From JAUXLW01 sp964195005 (GTDB taxonomy: Bacteria; Actinomycetota; Acidimicrobiia; Spongiisociales; SHLN01), in contig CAXMOO010000059.1 in NCBI GenBank assembly GCA_964195005.1, forward strand, positions 1 through 38,085: a stretch of 38,085 bases of DNA, written 5' to 3'. Position 1 is the stretch's first letter. Each line of letters opens with the position of its first letter. The notes under the pieces were generated by a model. That model did no database searches. It was not told the origin of the DNA and saw nothing but the letters and a program-made list of their open reading frames with translations. Positions 31,766 to 38,085 of the stretch are shown in pieces. Position numbers and translations under genes: made by a program.

Positions 31766-34719
31766 CACGACTGGTATGCCATGTTTCCTTCAGGGAAAGC
31801 GGGGCAGACGAGCCTTACCGGGCAGCGGCCGCAGTGTTCGTTGGGGCGAGCAGGCCAATCGTCACTGTTGATGCCTTCTGCGACCGCCCGCAGTCTCTGC
31901 TCCACCCCTTCCAGGTTTTTCGGATCGAAGGGGATCATCCGCAACGACTTGCGGTCCGTCATCGCCACCATCCACAGTTCCCCGGCGTCCGGCAGCCCGT
32001 GACCCGTGAGCCCCGGGTCCTGACGGGCCGCGAGGATATAAAAGCCAAGCTGGAGGGATTCGGCGCCGTCGGCGTCAGTGACATTTCTCCCACCCGTCTT
32101 GTAGTCGACAATTCGCACCACTCCATCACCGGCCTCAATGCGATCCGCTCGCCCGAACCAGGCGACCTCGTCGATATTGAGACTCAGCGGTCGTTCGAGA
32201 TCAATGATCGAAGCCGGGCGGTCCGGCCAGTGTTTGTAAACGAACTCGAGTACCCGCTCGGCGCGTCGGCGCCATGGCTCGGACCAGGGAGACGGCCCGA
32301 ATCGGGTCGGATCCCATCGAGCCTCGAGGTGAGCCTGGGCCCGAGCTTCCGTCCCGTGCGGGAGACCGTTCTCGTGGGCGTCCCGTTCGGTTTGCTCGAG
32401 CACATCGTGGATCAGCGAGCCGAACTCCAGATGGGAGCTGGTTCCTTCCCGCACTCTCAGCCGCCGTTCGATCGCATACCGGCGCGGGCAGGTCTCGTAG
32501 GAATCCGCTTGACTCGGCGAGAGGCGCAGCACGGCGGGTTTCAACCCGCCCTCGGGCCCGGGCGGTTGGATGCCTGCGAACAGGGCTGGTTCGCGGAGGC
32601 CGTACTGTGGTCCGGTGGCCAGCGCGTGCAGGGCCGCCAGTCGATGCGGGGCTGTTACCTCGGGATCGGCGGCGATTCGGCGAAGCCAGGCTTCGGCTTG
32701 AGCCTGAGTAACCGGATGGTCGCCGCGGTCCGGTGGCGGCACGGGCCCCTCGGGGGCTACCCGGTGCAGGAAAGGGCTCGGTGCGCCAAGACCTTCGTCG
32801 ATCCCGCCGGCAGTAGCCGTCCAAATCACCTGCCGGTGAGCTCTCGTCATGGCGGTGTATGCGAGCCGCGTCTCCTCCTGCAGGCGAAACCGGCGGTAAG
32901 CGGCCGGGTCGGAGGGAAGGTGGGGAGACAAATGCCGGGTGCCGATCAGCGACTCCCGGGGGCGCAGGTCGGGGAAGACTCCGTCCACTGCATCAGCAAT
33001 GAAGACAACCTCGAACTCCAGCCCCTTCGACTGGTGCAGAGTCGTGATGGTTAGCCGGTCGGTGCCCTGATCCCGGAAATCGAGGAGTGGTTGAGCTTCG
33101 AAGCTTTCCTCGTCGGACCATCTCACGAAGTCGGCGAGGCTGGCGGCGCGATCTCGCTCGAAAAGCCTCGACAAGACCTGCGAGAGCGAGCTCCAGGCTG
33201 CCCGTTCCTCGGTGCGCCGCTGGTCAACGACGAGGTCGGCAAACTGGGGGAGTGTTTCCCACAACTTCCAGAAACCGTCGGCGGCAGGGGCGCTTGTGGC
33301 CCAGGTGGAGTCGGCGATGAGCTCACCCAGGCCTGCCGCGTCGGGGACATCCGCAACGATGACCTCCGGCCAGGCCCGCGGCGGGGCACCCCGGCTTCGC
33401 TCCAACCCCCGCACCTGTCCGATCGGTAGGCGAAACAGTGGTCCCAACAGGAGCCGGCGCAGTGCCAGATCAGCCTCACGGCCGCCGGACGTGGCGGCGG
33501 TGACGCAGTCAAAGACTGCGCGTACCGCGGGATGATCACTGAGTCGCGAATCCGGCTGCACGTGGGGTATGCCAAGGCGCTCCAGTGCCCGCGAGAGAGT
33601 TGGAAGAAACCGACGCTTGGAGCGGACGAATACGGCCATGTCTCGGAAGGGAAGCCCTGCGAGATGGAGGCCCTGTATCTCGGCCGCAACCCATTCCGCC
33701 TCTTCGCTTGACTGCTGAAACAGCACGGCTTCTACCGAGCCCACTCCGGACGCTGGGGTTACCGGGCCGGCGGCTCCGGGTAATTCGAGGCCGGAGGTGA
33801 GGCGGGCGGCGGCGTCGAGTATCGCTGCGGGGGTCCGGAACGAGGTTGTGAGGACCAGGCGCGATGCCGGCCTGCCATTTTGCGAGAACCTCTCGGGGAA
33901 TTGTTCCACATTGGCCAGGTCGGTCCCGCGAAAGCTGTAAATCGACTGATACGGATCTGCCGCCACTGTGAGGTTGGCTCCGCCGCTTACCAGGAGCTCC
34001 AGCAGGCGGGCTTGAGCGATTGTCGTGTCCTGATACTCGTCGACGAGCACGTAGCGAGCCCCTGCGGTCACTCTGTCCAATGTGGGGGCGTGGCCCAAAG
34101 CCTGTACCGCCGCGGCCTGCACCGTGCCGTAATCGATGCGGTTGCGTTCCTGCAGCCGGCGTCGGTAGCTGCGCAAGAATTCTGGTAGGGCCCGCCAATC
34201 GTCGCGGGCAAAGTCGGCTATCTCCTCGGGCCCAATGAGAAGCTCATTGCAGCGGAGTAGGAAGTCGGAAATTTCCTCGGCCAGCGTGCTGGTTTGTAGC
34301 AAGCCCCGGAACAGGACCGGCCACTGTGCCGGGTTCTCGGCAGCGAGGAGCGAACGGATAAGGAGTACGTATTCGAGCGATGTGAGCAAAGTGGGCATTC
34401 GCTCCCAGCCGAGGCTGTCTCCCCCGTGAGTTTCCAGCAGACGGAAGGCATATGAGTGGAACGTGGAAGTGTCCATCGCAGGTGTCGAACTCTGGGCGCC
34501 CTCCTCGAGTCGCCTTCGCAAGTCGGCGGATCCCCGTCGCGAGAAGCTCAACAACAGGATCTCGTCGGGGAGGGCGATCCCCTCAGCAACTAGATAGAGG
34601 GCTCGCCGAACCAAAAACTCGGTCTTGCCGGTTCCCGGACCTCCCACCACAAGTTGAGGTCCGTCGGTTTCGGCAGTCGCCGCCTCCCAATCGCCGGGGT
34701 TTACCCGGAGCTCAGCCAT
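31765..34719 (-). CDS. adnA: AdnA-like helicase-nuclease subunit
   Basis: A 984-residue partner of AdnB, same architecture. Motor motifs: VGGPGTGKTEFLV near residue 25, YVLVDEYQDTTIAQARLL, VAADPYQSIYSFRGTD and RLAYTAMTRAHRQVIW. Nuclease motifs: GSLIHDVLE, FGRADRIE and VDYKTGG. Fe-S cysteines: YETCPRRY and CGRCPVRLVC. Both subunits therefore look competent as ATPase and nuclease. The start ATG 34719 (MAELRVNPGD) is chosen since the 58 residues encoded upstream are Pro/Arg-rich and unlike the family. The order adnA then adnB with overlap matches mycobacteria. A DUF488 gene lies 38 bases upstream. Confidence 0.9.
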   Translation of the reverse strand: MAELRVNPGDWEAATAETDGPQLVVGGPGTGKTEFLVRRALYLVAEGIALPDEILLLSFSRRGSADLRRRLEEGAQSSTPAMDTSTFHSYAFRLLETHGGDSLGWERMPTLLTSLEYVLLIRSLLAAENPAQWPVLFRGLLQTSTLAEEISDFLLRCNELLIGPEEIADFARDDWRALPEFLRSYRRRLQERNRIDYGTVQAAAVQALGHAPTLDRVTAGARYVLVDEYQDTTIAQARLLELLVSGGANLTVAADPYQSIYSFRGTDLANVEQFPERFSQNGRPASRLVLTTSFRTPAAILDAAARLTSGLELPGAAGPVTPASGVGSVEAVLFQQSSEEAEWVAAEIQGLHLAGLPFRDMAVFVRSKRRFLPTLSRALERLGIPHVQPDSRLSDHPAVRAVFDCVTAATSGGREADLALRRLLLGPLFRLPIGQVRGLERSRGAPPRAWPEVIVADVPDAAGLGELIADSTWATSAPAADGFWKLWETLPQFADLVVDQRRTEERAAWSSLSQVLSRLFERDRAASLADFVRWSDEESFEAQPLLDFRDQGTDRLTITTLHQSKGLEFEVVFIADAVDGVFPDLRPRESLIGTRHLSPHLPSDPAAYRRFRLQEETRLAYTAMTRAHRQVIWTATAGGIDEGLGAPSPFLHRVAPEGPVPPPDRGDHPVTQAQAEAWLRRIAADPEVTAPHRLAALHALATGPQYGLREPALFAGIQPPGPEGGLKPAVLRLSPSQADSYETCPRRYAIERRLRVREGTSSHLEFGSLIHDVLEQTERDAHENGLPHGTEARAQAHLEARWDPTRFGPSPWSEPWRRRAERVLEFVYKHWPDRPASIIDLERPLSLNIDEVAWFGRADRIEAGDGVVRIVDYKTGGRNVTDADGAESLQLGFYILAARQDPGLTGHGLPDAGELWMVAMTDRKSLRMIPFDPKNLEGVEQRLRAVAEGINSDDWPARPNEHCGRCPVRLVCPAFPEGNMAYQS

Positions 34720-34757
34720 ACCCGACACGGTACCCGCCGCTGGCGACAGATTTTCGC

Positions 34758-35213
34758 TCAGAGATCCAGTGATGGCTGGTGAGGCAGCAGGCTCCCATCG
34801 GCCCGAATGTGGGTGACGGCGAACCCGGCAGCCTCGAAGCGGGGGGCGAGGACGGACAGCCGGTGGCAACGGGTCGGTTCGGCCTCGGAACATAGCAGCA
34901 CCGTGGTCGCGCCCAGTGCCAGTGCAGATGCTTCGGTTACACCGGCTTCGAGCCGTTCCGGGGAGGAGATGGGGGGCTCTTTTCCCTCACGCATGGGCAG
35001 GCCGCCGAGGTGGTCCCCGAGCCATCGATAGGAGACCCCGGCGGTAGCCAATTCCTCGGCAAGGGTTTGTCTCGAATATTCGGGCACCCGGCTCGAGTAC
35101 GGCTTCGATCTCACGTCGATAACAGTGCGGATGCTGTGGGAGGCGACGATCCTGAGAAACTCATCGAAATCAAGAGCCCCATGACCAATAGTGAAGAGTG
35201 TCGGTTCCGTAAT
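34758..35213 (-). CDS. DUF488-family protein (apparent ATT start)
   Basis: A 151-residue DUF488 protein. The family N-terminus is clear: TEPTLFTIGHGALDFDEFL, then TVIDVRSKPYSSRVPEY, GVSYRWLGDHLGGLP, and the conserved VLLCSEAEPTRCHRLSVL with its Cys-His pair. Function is unknown; some family members are thought to be nucleic-acid linked. Using the first ordinary start (GTG 35114) would delete the TIGHG strand and the first helix. Between that GTG and the upstream in-frame TAG there is no ATG, GTG, TTG or CTG. The best start is ATT 35213, seven bases after GGAGG (35225-35221), giving MTEPTLFTIGHG. It heads the adnA-adnB run and is divergent from the dehydrogenase. Confidence 0.85.
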   Translation of the reverse strand: MTEPTLFTIGHGALDFDEFLRIVASHSIRTVIDVRSKPYSSRVPEYSRQTLAEELATAGVSYRWLGDHLGGLPMREGKEPPISSPERLEAGVTEASALALGATTVLLCSEAEPTRCHRLSVLAPRFEAAGFAVTHIRADGSLLPHQPSLDL

Positions 35214-35220
35214 CTCACGA

Positions 35221-35225
35221 CCTCC
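35221..35225 (-). promoter_or_regulatory. Shine-Dalgarno GGAGG that points to the ATT start of the DUF488 gene
   Basis: GGAGG on the minus strand, seven bases before ATT at 35213. No usual start codon exists in frame between the upstream stop and the conserved TIGHG segment. Confidence 0.65.
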
Positions 35226-35246
35226 GCAAGCTAGATTGGCTGGACC

Positions 35247-35255
35247 AGGAGGAGG
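35247..35255 (+). promoter_or_regulatory. Shine-Dalgarno AGGAGGAGG that points to an ATC start of the dehydrogenase gene
   Basis: AGGAGGAGG ends four bases before ATC 35260; its first GGAGG is seven bases away. An alternative TTG at 35236 lies upstream of this site and has no ribosome site itself, and initiation there would translate through the Shine-Dalgarno sequence. Confidence 0.6.
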
Positions 35256-35259
35256 CTAT

Positions 35260-36543
35260 ATCAGCACAAGCTTCGGTGAAGAGAACCTCTGGGAACTGGA
35301 ATCCCCTCTTTACCGCGACGCTCTCGCTCAGTTGGATCGGGTGGCCGGGGTAATGGGCCTCGATGAGAATATTCACGCCCGGCTGCGGGTCCCGCAAAGA
35401 GCCACCGTCGTCAGCTTTCCGTTTCGCCGCGAGGGTTACTACGAAGTCCACACCGTCTTTGCTTACCGGGTACAGCATGTCTTGACGATGGGCCCGACCA
35501 AGGGCGGGATTCGCTATGCCGCCGATGTCAACCTCGGTGAAGTGGCTGCACTCGCCATGTTGATGACCTGGAAAACCGCTCTGGTGGAACTCCCCTTCGG
35601 CGGCGCCAAGGGGGGCGTGCGAATCGAGCCGATAGGCCTGACCCGGCCCGAGCTCCAGCGACTCACTCGCCGCTATACAGCCGAGTTGATCAACGTCATC
35701 GGCCCCGAGACCGACATACCCGCTCCCGACATGGGCACCAATGAGCAGGTCATGGCCTGGATCATGGATACCTATTCACAACATGTTGGTCATGCCACCC
35801 CGGGTGTCGTCACCGGTAAACCTCCGGCACTGGGTGGTTCTATCGCCAGGCGTGAAGCCACCGGGAGGGGACTTGTGAGCCTGCTTCCGGCAGCGGCCGC
35901 CCATGCCGGCGTAGACCTCGAAACCGCCCGGGCGGTGGTGCACGGGTTCGGGAACGTCGGGCAATACGCCGCCCTGGGCGCCCACGAGATGGGGATCAAA
36001 GTGGTGGCGATTTCGGACGTCACCGGTGGGATTCACAATGAGCAGGGCCTGGACATCCCCAAGGCGCGGGAGTGGGTGGACGAGAACGGCAACCTCGAGG
36101 GTTTTCCCAACGCCGAATATGTCAGCAACGAGGAGCTTTTCCATCTCGACTGTGAGATTCTGATCCCGGCCGCCGTCGGAGGAGTGATAACTCAGGAGAA
36201 TGCCGGAGGGATCAAAGCGAAGATGATTGTCGAAGGTGCCAACGGTCCCACTACGGTGGGGGCCGACGACATCCTGGGCGAAAAGGGCGTCTTCGTCGTC
36301 CCGGACATCCTCGCCAACGCGGGTGGTGTCACGGCTTCCTATTTCGAGTGGGTGCAGGACCTCCAGAACTATTTCTGGTCGGAAGGTGAGATCGTTGCCA
36401 GGCTGCGAGAGATCATGGGTCGGGCCTTCGACGAGGTTCTCCATATCTCCATTCACGAGGGTTATGACATGCGGACTGCGGCCCTGATCAAAGGGATCCG
36501 CCGGGTGGCTGAGGCCAAGCTCGCCCGCGGCGTTTACCCATAG
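35260..36543 (+). CDS. gdhA: Glutamate dehydrogenase (Glu/Leu/Phe/Val dehydrogenase family; possible ATC start)
   Basis: A 427-residue hexameric-type glutamate dehydrogenase, converting glutamate to 2-oxoglutarate and ammonia with NAD(P). Motifs: MGPTKGGIRYA, LPFGGAKGGVRIEP with the catalytic-region Lys, PAPDMGTNEQVMAW, TGKPPALGGSIARREATGRG, the dinucleotide-binding GFGNVGQYAA, VEGANGPTT and ILANAGGVTASYFEW. The C-terminal helix ends ARGVYP. The start is uncertain: ATC 35260 (STSFGEENLWELESPLYRDA) matches the family N-terminus and has a strong ribosome site; TTG 35236 would add eight residues, AGPGGGYI after the initiator, without a site. It is divergent from DUF488 and convergent with the RecB-like nuclease gene. 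Confidence 0.94.
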   Translation: MSTSFGEENLWELESPLYRDALAQLDRVAGVMGLDENIHARLRVPQRATVVSFPFRREGYYEVHTVFAYRVQHVLTMGPTKGGIRYAADVNLGEVAALAMLMTWKTALVELPFGGAKGGVRIEPIGLTRPELQRLTRRYTAELINVIGPETDIPAPDMGTNEQVMAWIMDTYSQHVGHATPGVVTGKPPALGGSIARREATGRGLVSLLPAAAAHAGVDLETARAVVHGFGNVGQYAALGAHEMGIKVVAISDVTGGIHNEQGLDIPKAREWVDENGNLEGFPNAEYVSNEELFHLDCEILIPAAVGGVITQENAGGIKAKMIVEGANGPTTVGADDILGEKGVFVVPDILANAGGVTASYFEWVQDLQNYFWSEGEIVARLREIMGRAFDEVLHISIHEGYDMRTAALIKGIRRVAEAKLARGVYP

Positions 36544-36571
36544 CCGGGAGGCCTTAGGCCGGACTCGGGGC

Positions 36572-37372
36572 TCAAACCGGAATGGTTTCGGGGCGGCGGG
36601 CCATGTCGGGCGTCGGCTCGCCGGTGCCACCGAATGCCGGACAAATGCCCTGAAATGAGCACCAGTCACACAGCCGCGAAGGCCGGGGCGGGAAGGCTTC
36701 CTTTTCGATTGCCGCCTTGATGGCGGTCCACAACGCCTGAATCTGCCGTTCCATGGCGTCGAGTTGCTGTTCGGTCACCGCCAGGGAATAGAGGGTTGGG
36801 CCGTTCAGGTACAGCAAGCGAAGCTCAACGGGAGCCCGGCCAAAGTGACGCCGGGTGAGCAGGGCGTAGATCTTCAAAGCAAAGAAAGCCGGCAATGCAT
36901 AGCGCTCTGGGGGAGCCTTACCCGTCTTGTAGTCGGTGACCACCAAATCGCCGGCGGCGTCTTCGTCAATCCGATCGAGAATCCCCCGCACCGTCACATC
37001 CTGGACTTCTTCGATGAGGTCGAGCTCGCAATCCACGGGGTCGATCTTGGTGGGGTCCTCGACGGTGAAGTAGTTGGCGAGTAGCTCAAGGCTTTCGATT
37101 CCCCAAACCCGCTCTTCCTCCACCGTCTCGAACAAGTGGGTGTACTCCTCGTTACGTACCTCAGCCCATGCTTGCCGAAAGAGATCGAAGAGGCGCTCGG
37201 GTGTGCGCTCGCTCGCATCACCTCCAAAAAGGCGCTGCAACGCCAGGTGGGCGGTGGTTCCTCGTGCCTGGTAGATGGTGGCCGGTTCCATCAATCGGTC
37301 GATCGAGCGGAACTTGAAGAGCTGAGGGCATTGTTTGAAGTCGCTGAGCCTGCTGGGCGAAACCCGTTTCAT
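36572..37372 (-). CDS. Stand-alone RecB-like PD-(D/E)XK nuclease with Fe-S cysteines
   Basis: A 266-residue single-domain nuclease similar to the C-terminal modules of AdnA and AdnB. Motifs: SPSRLSDFKQCPQLFKF with the first Cys, GTTAHLALQRLF, VRGILDRIDE and VVTDYKTGKAP (Asp and Lys of the active site), and CDWCSFQGICPAF for the other three Fe-S cysteines. All catalytic elements look intact and no helicase is attached. Such proteins are usually annotated as RecB-family exonucleases; some act as Cas4-like 5'-3' exonucleases, but no CRISPR array is present. ATG 37372 is taken as start; GTG 37402 would add ten residues. Neither has a clear ribosome site. It ends 28 bases from the dehydrogenase stop. 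Confidence 0.88.
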   Translation of the reverse strand: MKRVSPSRLSDFKQCPQLFKFRSIDRLMEPATIYQARGTTAHLALQRLFGGDASERTPERLFDLFRQAWAEVRNEEYTHLFETVEEERVWGIESLELLANYFTVEDPTKIDPVDCELDLIEEVQDVTVRGILDRIDEDAAGDLVVTDYKTGKAPPERYALPAFFALKIYALLTRRHFGRAPVELRLLYLNGPTLYSLAVTEQQLDAMERQIQALWTAIKAAIEKEAFPPRPSRLCDWCSFQGICPAFGGTGEPTPDMARRPETIPV

Positions 37373-37452
37373 GAGCTGCACTATAAGGGGGGAGAGTGAC
37401 ACGAATGTAATTCCCGACCGGCGCCGCGAAACTTACTTTTATGGCGCGAAAA

Positions 37453-37472
37453 CAAACCATCGTTCTGGTTTG
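37453..37472 (+). promoter_or_regulatory. Perfect dyad CAAACCA/TGGTTTG overlapping a -35 element
   Basis: CAAACCA (37453-37459) and TGGTTTG (37466-37472) around a six-base spacer. It overlaps the first three bases of the -35 hexamer of the promoter beside it, so it may be an operator. On the minus strand the dyad is followed by TTTT and could act as a terminator for transcripts from the right. Confidence 0.45.
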
Positions 37473-37498
37473 ACCGGCCTGTAACTCTCGCGTAGCTT
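37470..37498 (+). promoter_or_regulatory. Sigma-70-type promoter for the structured RNA
   Basis: TTGACC (37470-37475), exactly 17 bases, then TAGCTT (37493-37498). Predicted start of transcription is near G37505, two bases before the first hairpin. No open reading frame with a start follows on this strand for several hundred bases. Confidence 0.6.
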
Positions 37499-37504
37499 CA
37501 AGTT

Positions 37505-37956
37505 GTCGCTCGGGGAACCGAGCGCCCCGAAACGGCGAAAGTCGCTTTGGCTCCACAGATCGAAAGGTTTGTAGAGAACCGCTGGAGGGTCAAACCTCCG
37601 GCTCTGCGATACCGGATCGCAGGAGTGGCCGCCTAGATTCGAATGCGGCCGAGGAAGCTCACAAGGCTTTTTTGGACGATAGGCAGCCGCAACGGGCTCG
37701 CCGCTCACAAGGCGGAGGGCGCGGGCCATGAGGGCCGGACCCGCAAGGGCGAGGAACTCCTGGCGCTCGGTGATTGAGAGGTCATCGGGTCAGCGCTGAT
37801 AGTTGGAGCGCCAAAAACGCTTTAACTTCGCTCGGGACGCGGGCTTACGGGCACAAGTCCTAGGGCGGAAGCCGGCACCGGTCCGAAAGGATGCGGCCCG
37901 GTAAGCGGAAGTCCCGAGAGGGTTGAGGTCACGGCCGAGGCTCACTCGGGACTTTC
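37505..37956 (+). ncRNA. Candidate large structured RNA, family not recognised
   Basis: About 450 bases of dense local pairing on the + strand. Helices, 5' to 3': 37507-37513/37518-37524 (GGAA loop); 37533-37536/37541-37544 (GAAA loop) extended by 37527-37531/37546-37550; 37581-37588/37595-37602; 37604-37610/37616-37622; 37627-37632/37645-37650; 37655-37658/37666-37669 and 37701-37704/37712-37715, both with loop TCACAAG; 37697-37702/37748-37753; 37740-37742/37747-37749 (GCAA loop); 37761-37768/37806-37813; 37843-37848/37901-37906 closing a domain with GGAA and GAAA tetraloops; 37907-37918/37945-37956. Some helices are mutually exclusive. GNRA loops read correctly only on +, which sets the strand. 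It lacks the conserved sequences of RNase P RNA, tmRNA, SRP RNA, rRNA and group I/II introns that I can check by eye. The ends are estimates. Confidence 0.55.
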
Positions 37957-37973
37957 CGCGCGCTATATACCTT

Positions 37974-38028
37974 TTCGATTTCTCGGCCTTGCCTGACAGT
38001 GGCGCGTATTAGGGGCCGAGAAATCGAA
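37974..38028. repeat. Perfect 15-bp inverted repeat with a 25-base loop
   Basis: TTCGATTTCTCGGCC (37974-37988) and its exact complement (38014-38028), extendable by G-T pairs. No T-run follows, so it is not a typical terminator. It may be the 3' domain of the structured RNA, a protein-binding cruciform, or part of a neighbouring element beyond the window. Confidence 0.7.
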
Positions 38029-38085
38029 GTGCTGCCGCCGGAGTTCGAGGTGGGGGATGGCCGGCGCCGCCGGCGCCAGGCCCAG

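Noticed and set aside
31759..33054. 431-codon + strand frame opposite adnA
   Set aside because: Overlaps helicase and nuclease motifs encoded on the minus strand; no family similarity.
36572..37372. Cas4 with a CRISPR locus
   Set aside because: The nuclease has the Fe-S PD-(D/E)XK layout, but there is no repeat-spacer array or other cas gene in the window.
37655..37673. Intrinsic terminator (AAGC/GCTT stem followed by six T)
   Set aside because: The stem is only four base pairs (six with wobble), and strong helices continue downstream with the same loop sequence, so I treat it as part of the RNA fold.
37439..37778. Minus-strand open frame (LSITERQEFLALAGPALMARAL ...) opposite the structured RNA
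   Set aside because: No start codon exists between the upstream in-frame stop and the internal ATG at 37729; codon usage loses its GC3 bias along the frame, no family is recognisable, and the strand carries hairpins whose tetraloops make sense only on the + strand. Kept as the main alternative to the RNA reading.
37505..37870. RNase P RNA
   Set aside because: GAAAGTC...GGCTCCACAGA and a later GGGCTTACGGG recall conserved regions I and V, and the length would fit, but the P4 strands do not pair with each other and the conserved ACAGAA-type and GGTAAGGGTGAAA-type blocks are missing.
37843..37906. tRNA-like cloverleaf
   Set aside because: A closing helix with three hairpins is present, but there is no T-loop consensus, anticodon arm geometry or acceptor CCA context.

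Overview
High-GC bacterial DNA that reads as actinobacterial. Signs are the overlapping adnA-adnB pair (the actinobacterial RecBCD counterpart), a Cgl0159-type aldolase-fold protein, frequent GTG/TTG starts and many 1-17 bp overlaps between neighbours. A deep-branching class such as Acidimicrobiia or a relative is my guess, with low confidence. A FlgM-like protein hints at flagella or at least a sigma-28-like circuit. No phage, transposon, CRISPR array, tRNA or rRNA was recognised.

Layout. (i) 1-11 kb is housekeeping and surface material: a partial secreted M23 peptidase, an alpha/beta hydrolase, two tandem UMF1-type transporters with an unusual inserted extracellular domain, a PQQ-type sugar dehydrogenase lipoprotein, an aldolase-fold protein, two membrane proteins, a small conserved protein, a methyltransferase and an Arg/Glu-rich helical repeat protein. 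(ii) 11.5-17.7 kb is a carbohydrate cluster in two converging arms: GT4, alpha/alpha-barrel protein and GH130 on +; GT4 and GH5-like hydrolase on -. (iii) 18.3-25.2 kb is a tight NurA-HerA-SbcD-SbcC operon with a degenerate Nudix protein at its end. (iv) 25.2-28.1 kb carries ychF, a FlgM-like gene, a DUF368 polyprenyl-phosphate transporter and dtd. (v) 28.1-35.2 kb on the minus strand is DUF488, adnA, adnB, plsY. (vi) A glutamate dehydrogenase faces a stand-alone RecB-like nuclease. (vii) The last 700 bases have no convincing gene but contain a promoter followed by a dense series of hairpins with GNRA tetraloops, which I read as a large structured RNA.

How it fits together. The window concentrates DNA-end processing: HerA-NurA plus SbcCD (Rad50-Mre11), AdnAB, and a third Fe-S RecB-like nuclease, within about 19 kb. 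The most novel items are the unassigned structured RNA at the right end, the sugar-binding-like domain inserted into both UMF1 transporters, and three genes whose best start is a near-cognate codon (CTG, ATT, ATC) behind an ideal Shine-Dalgarno sequence.
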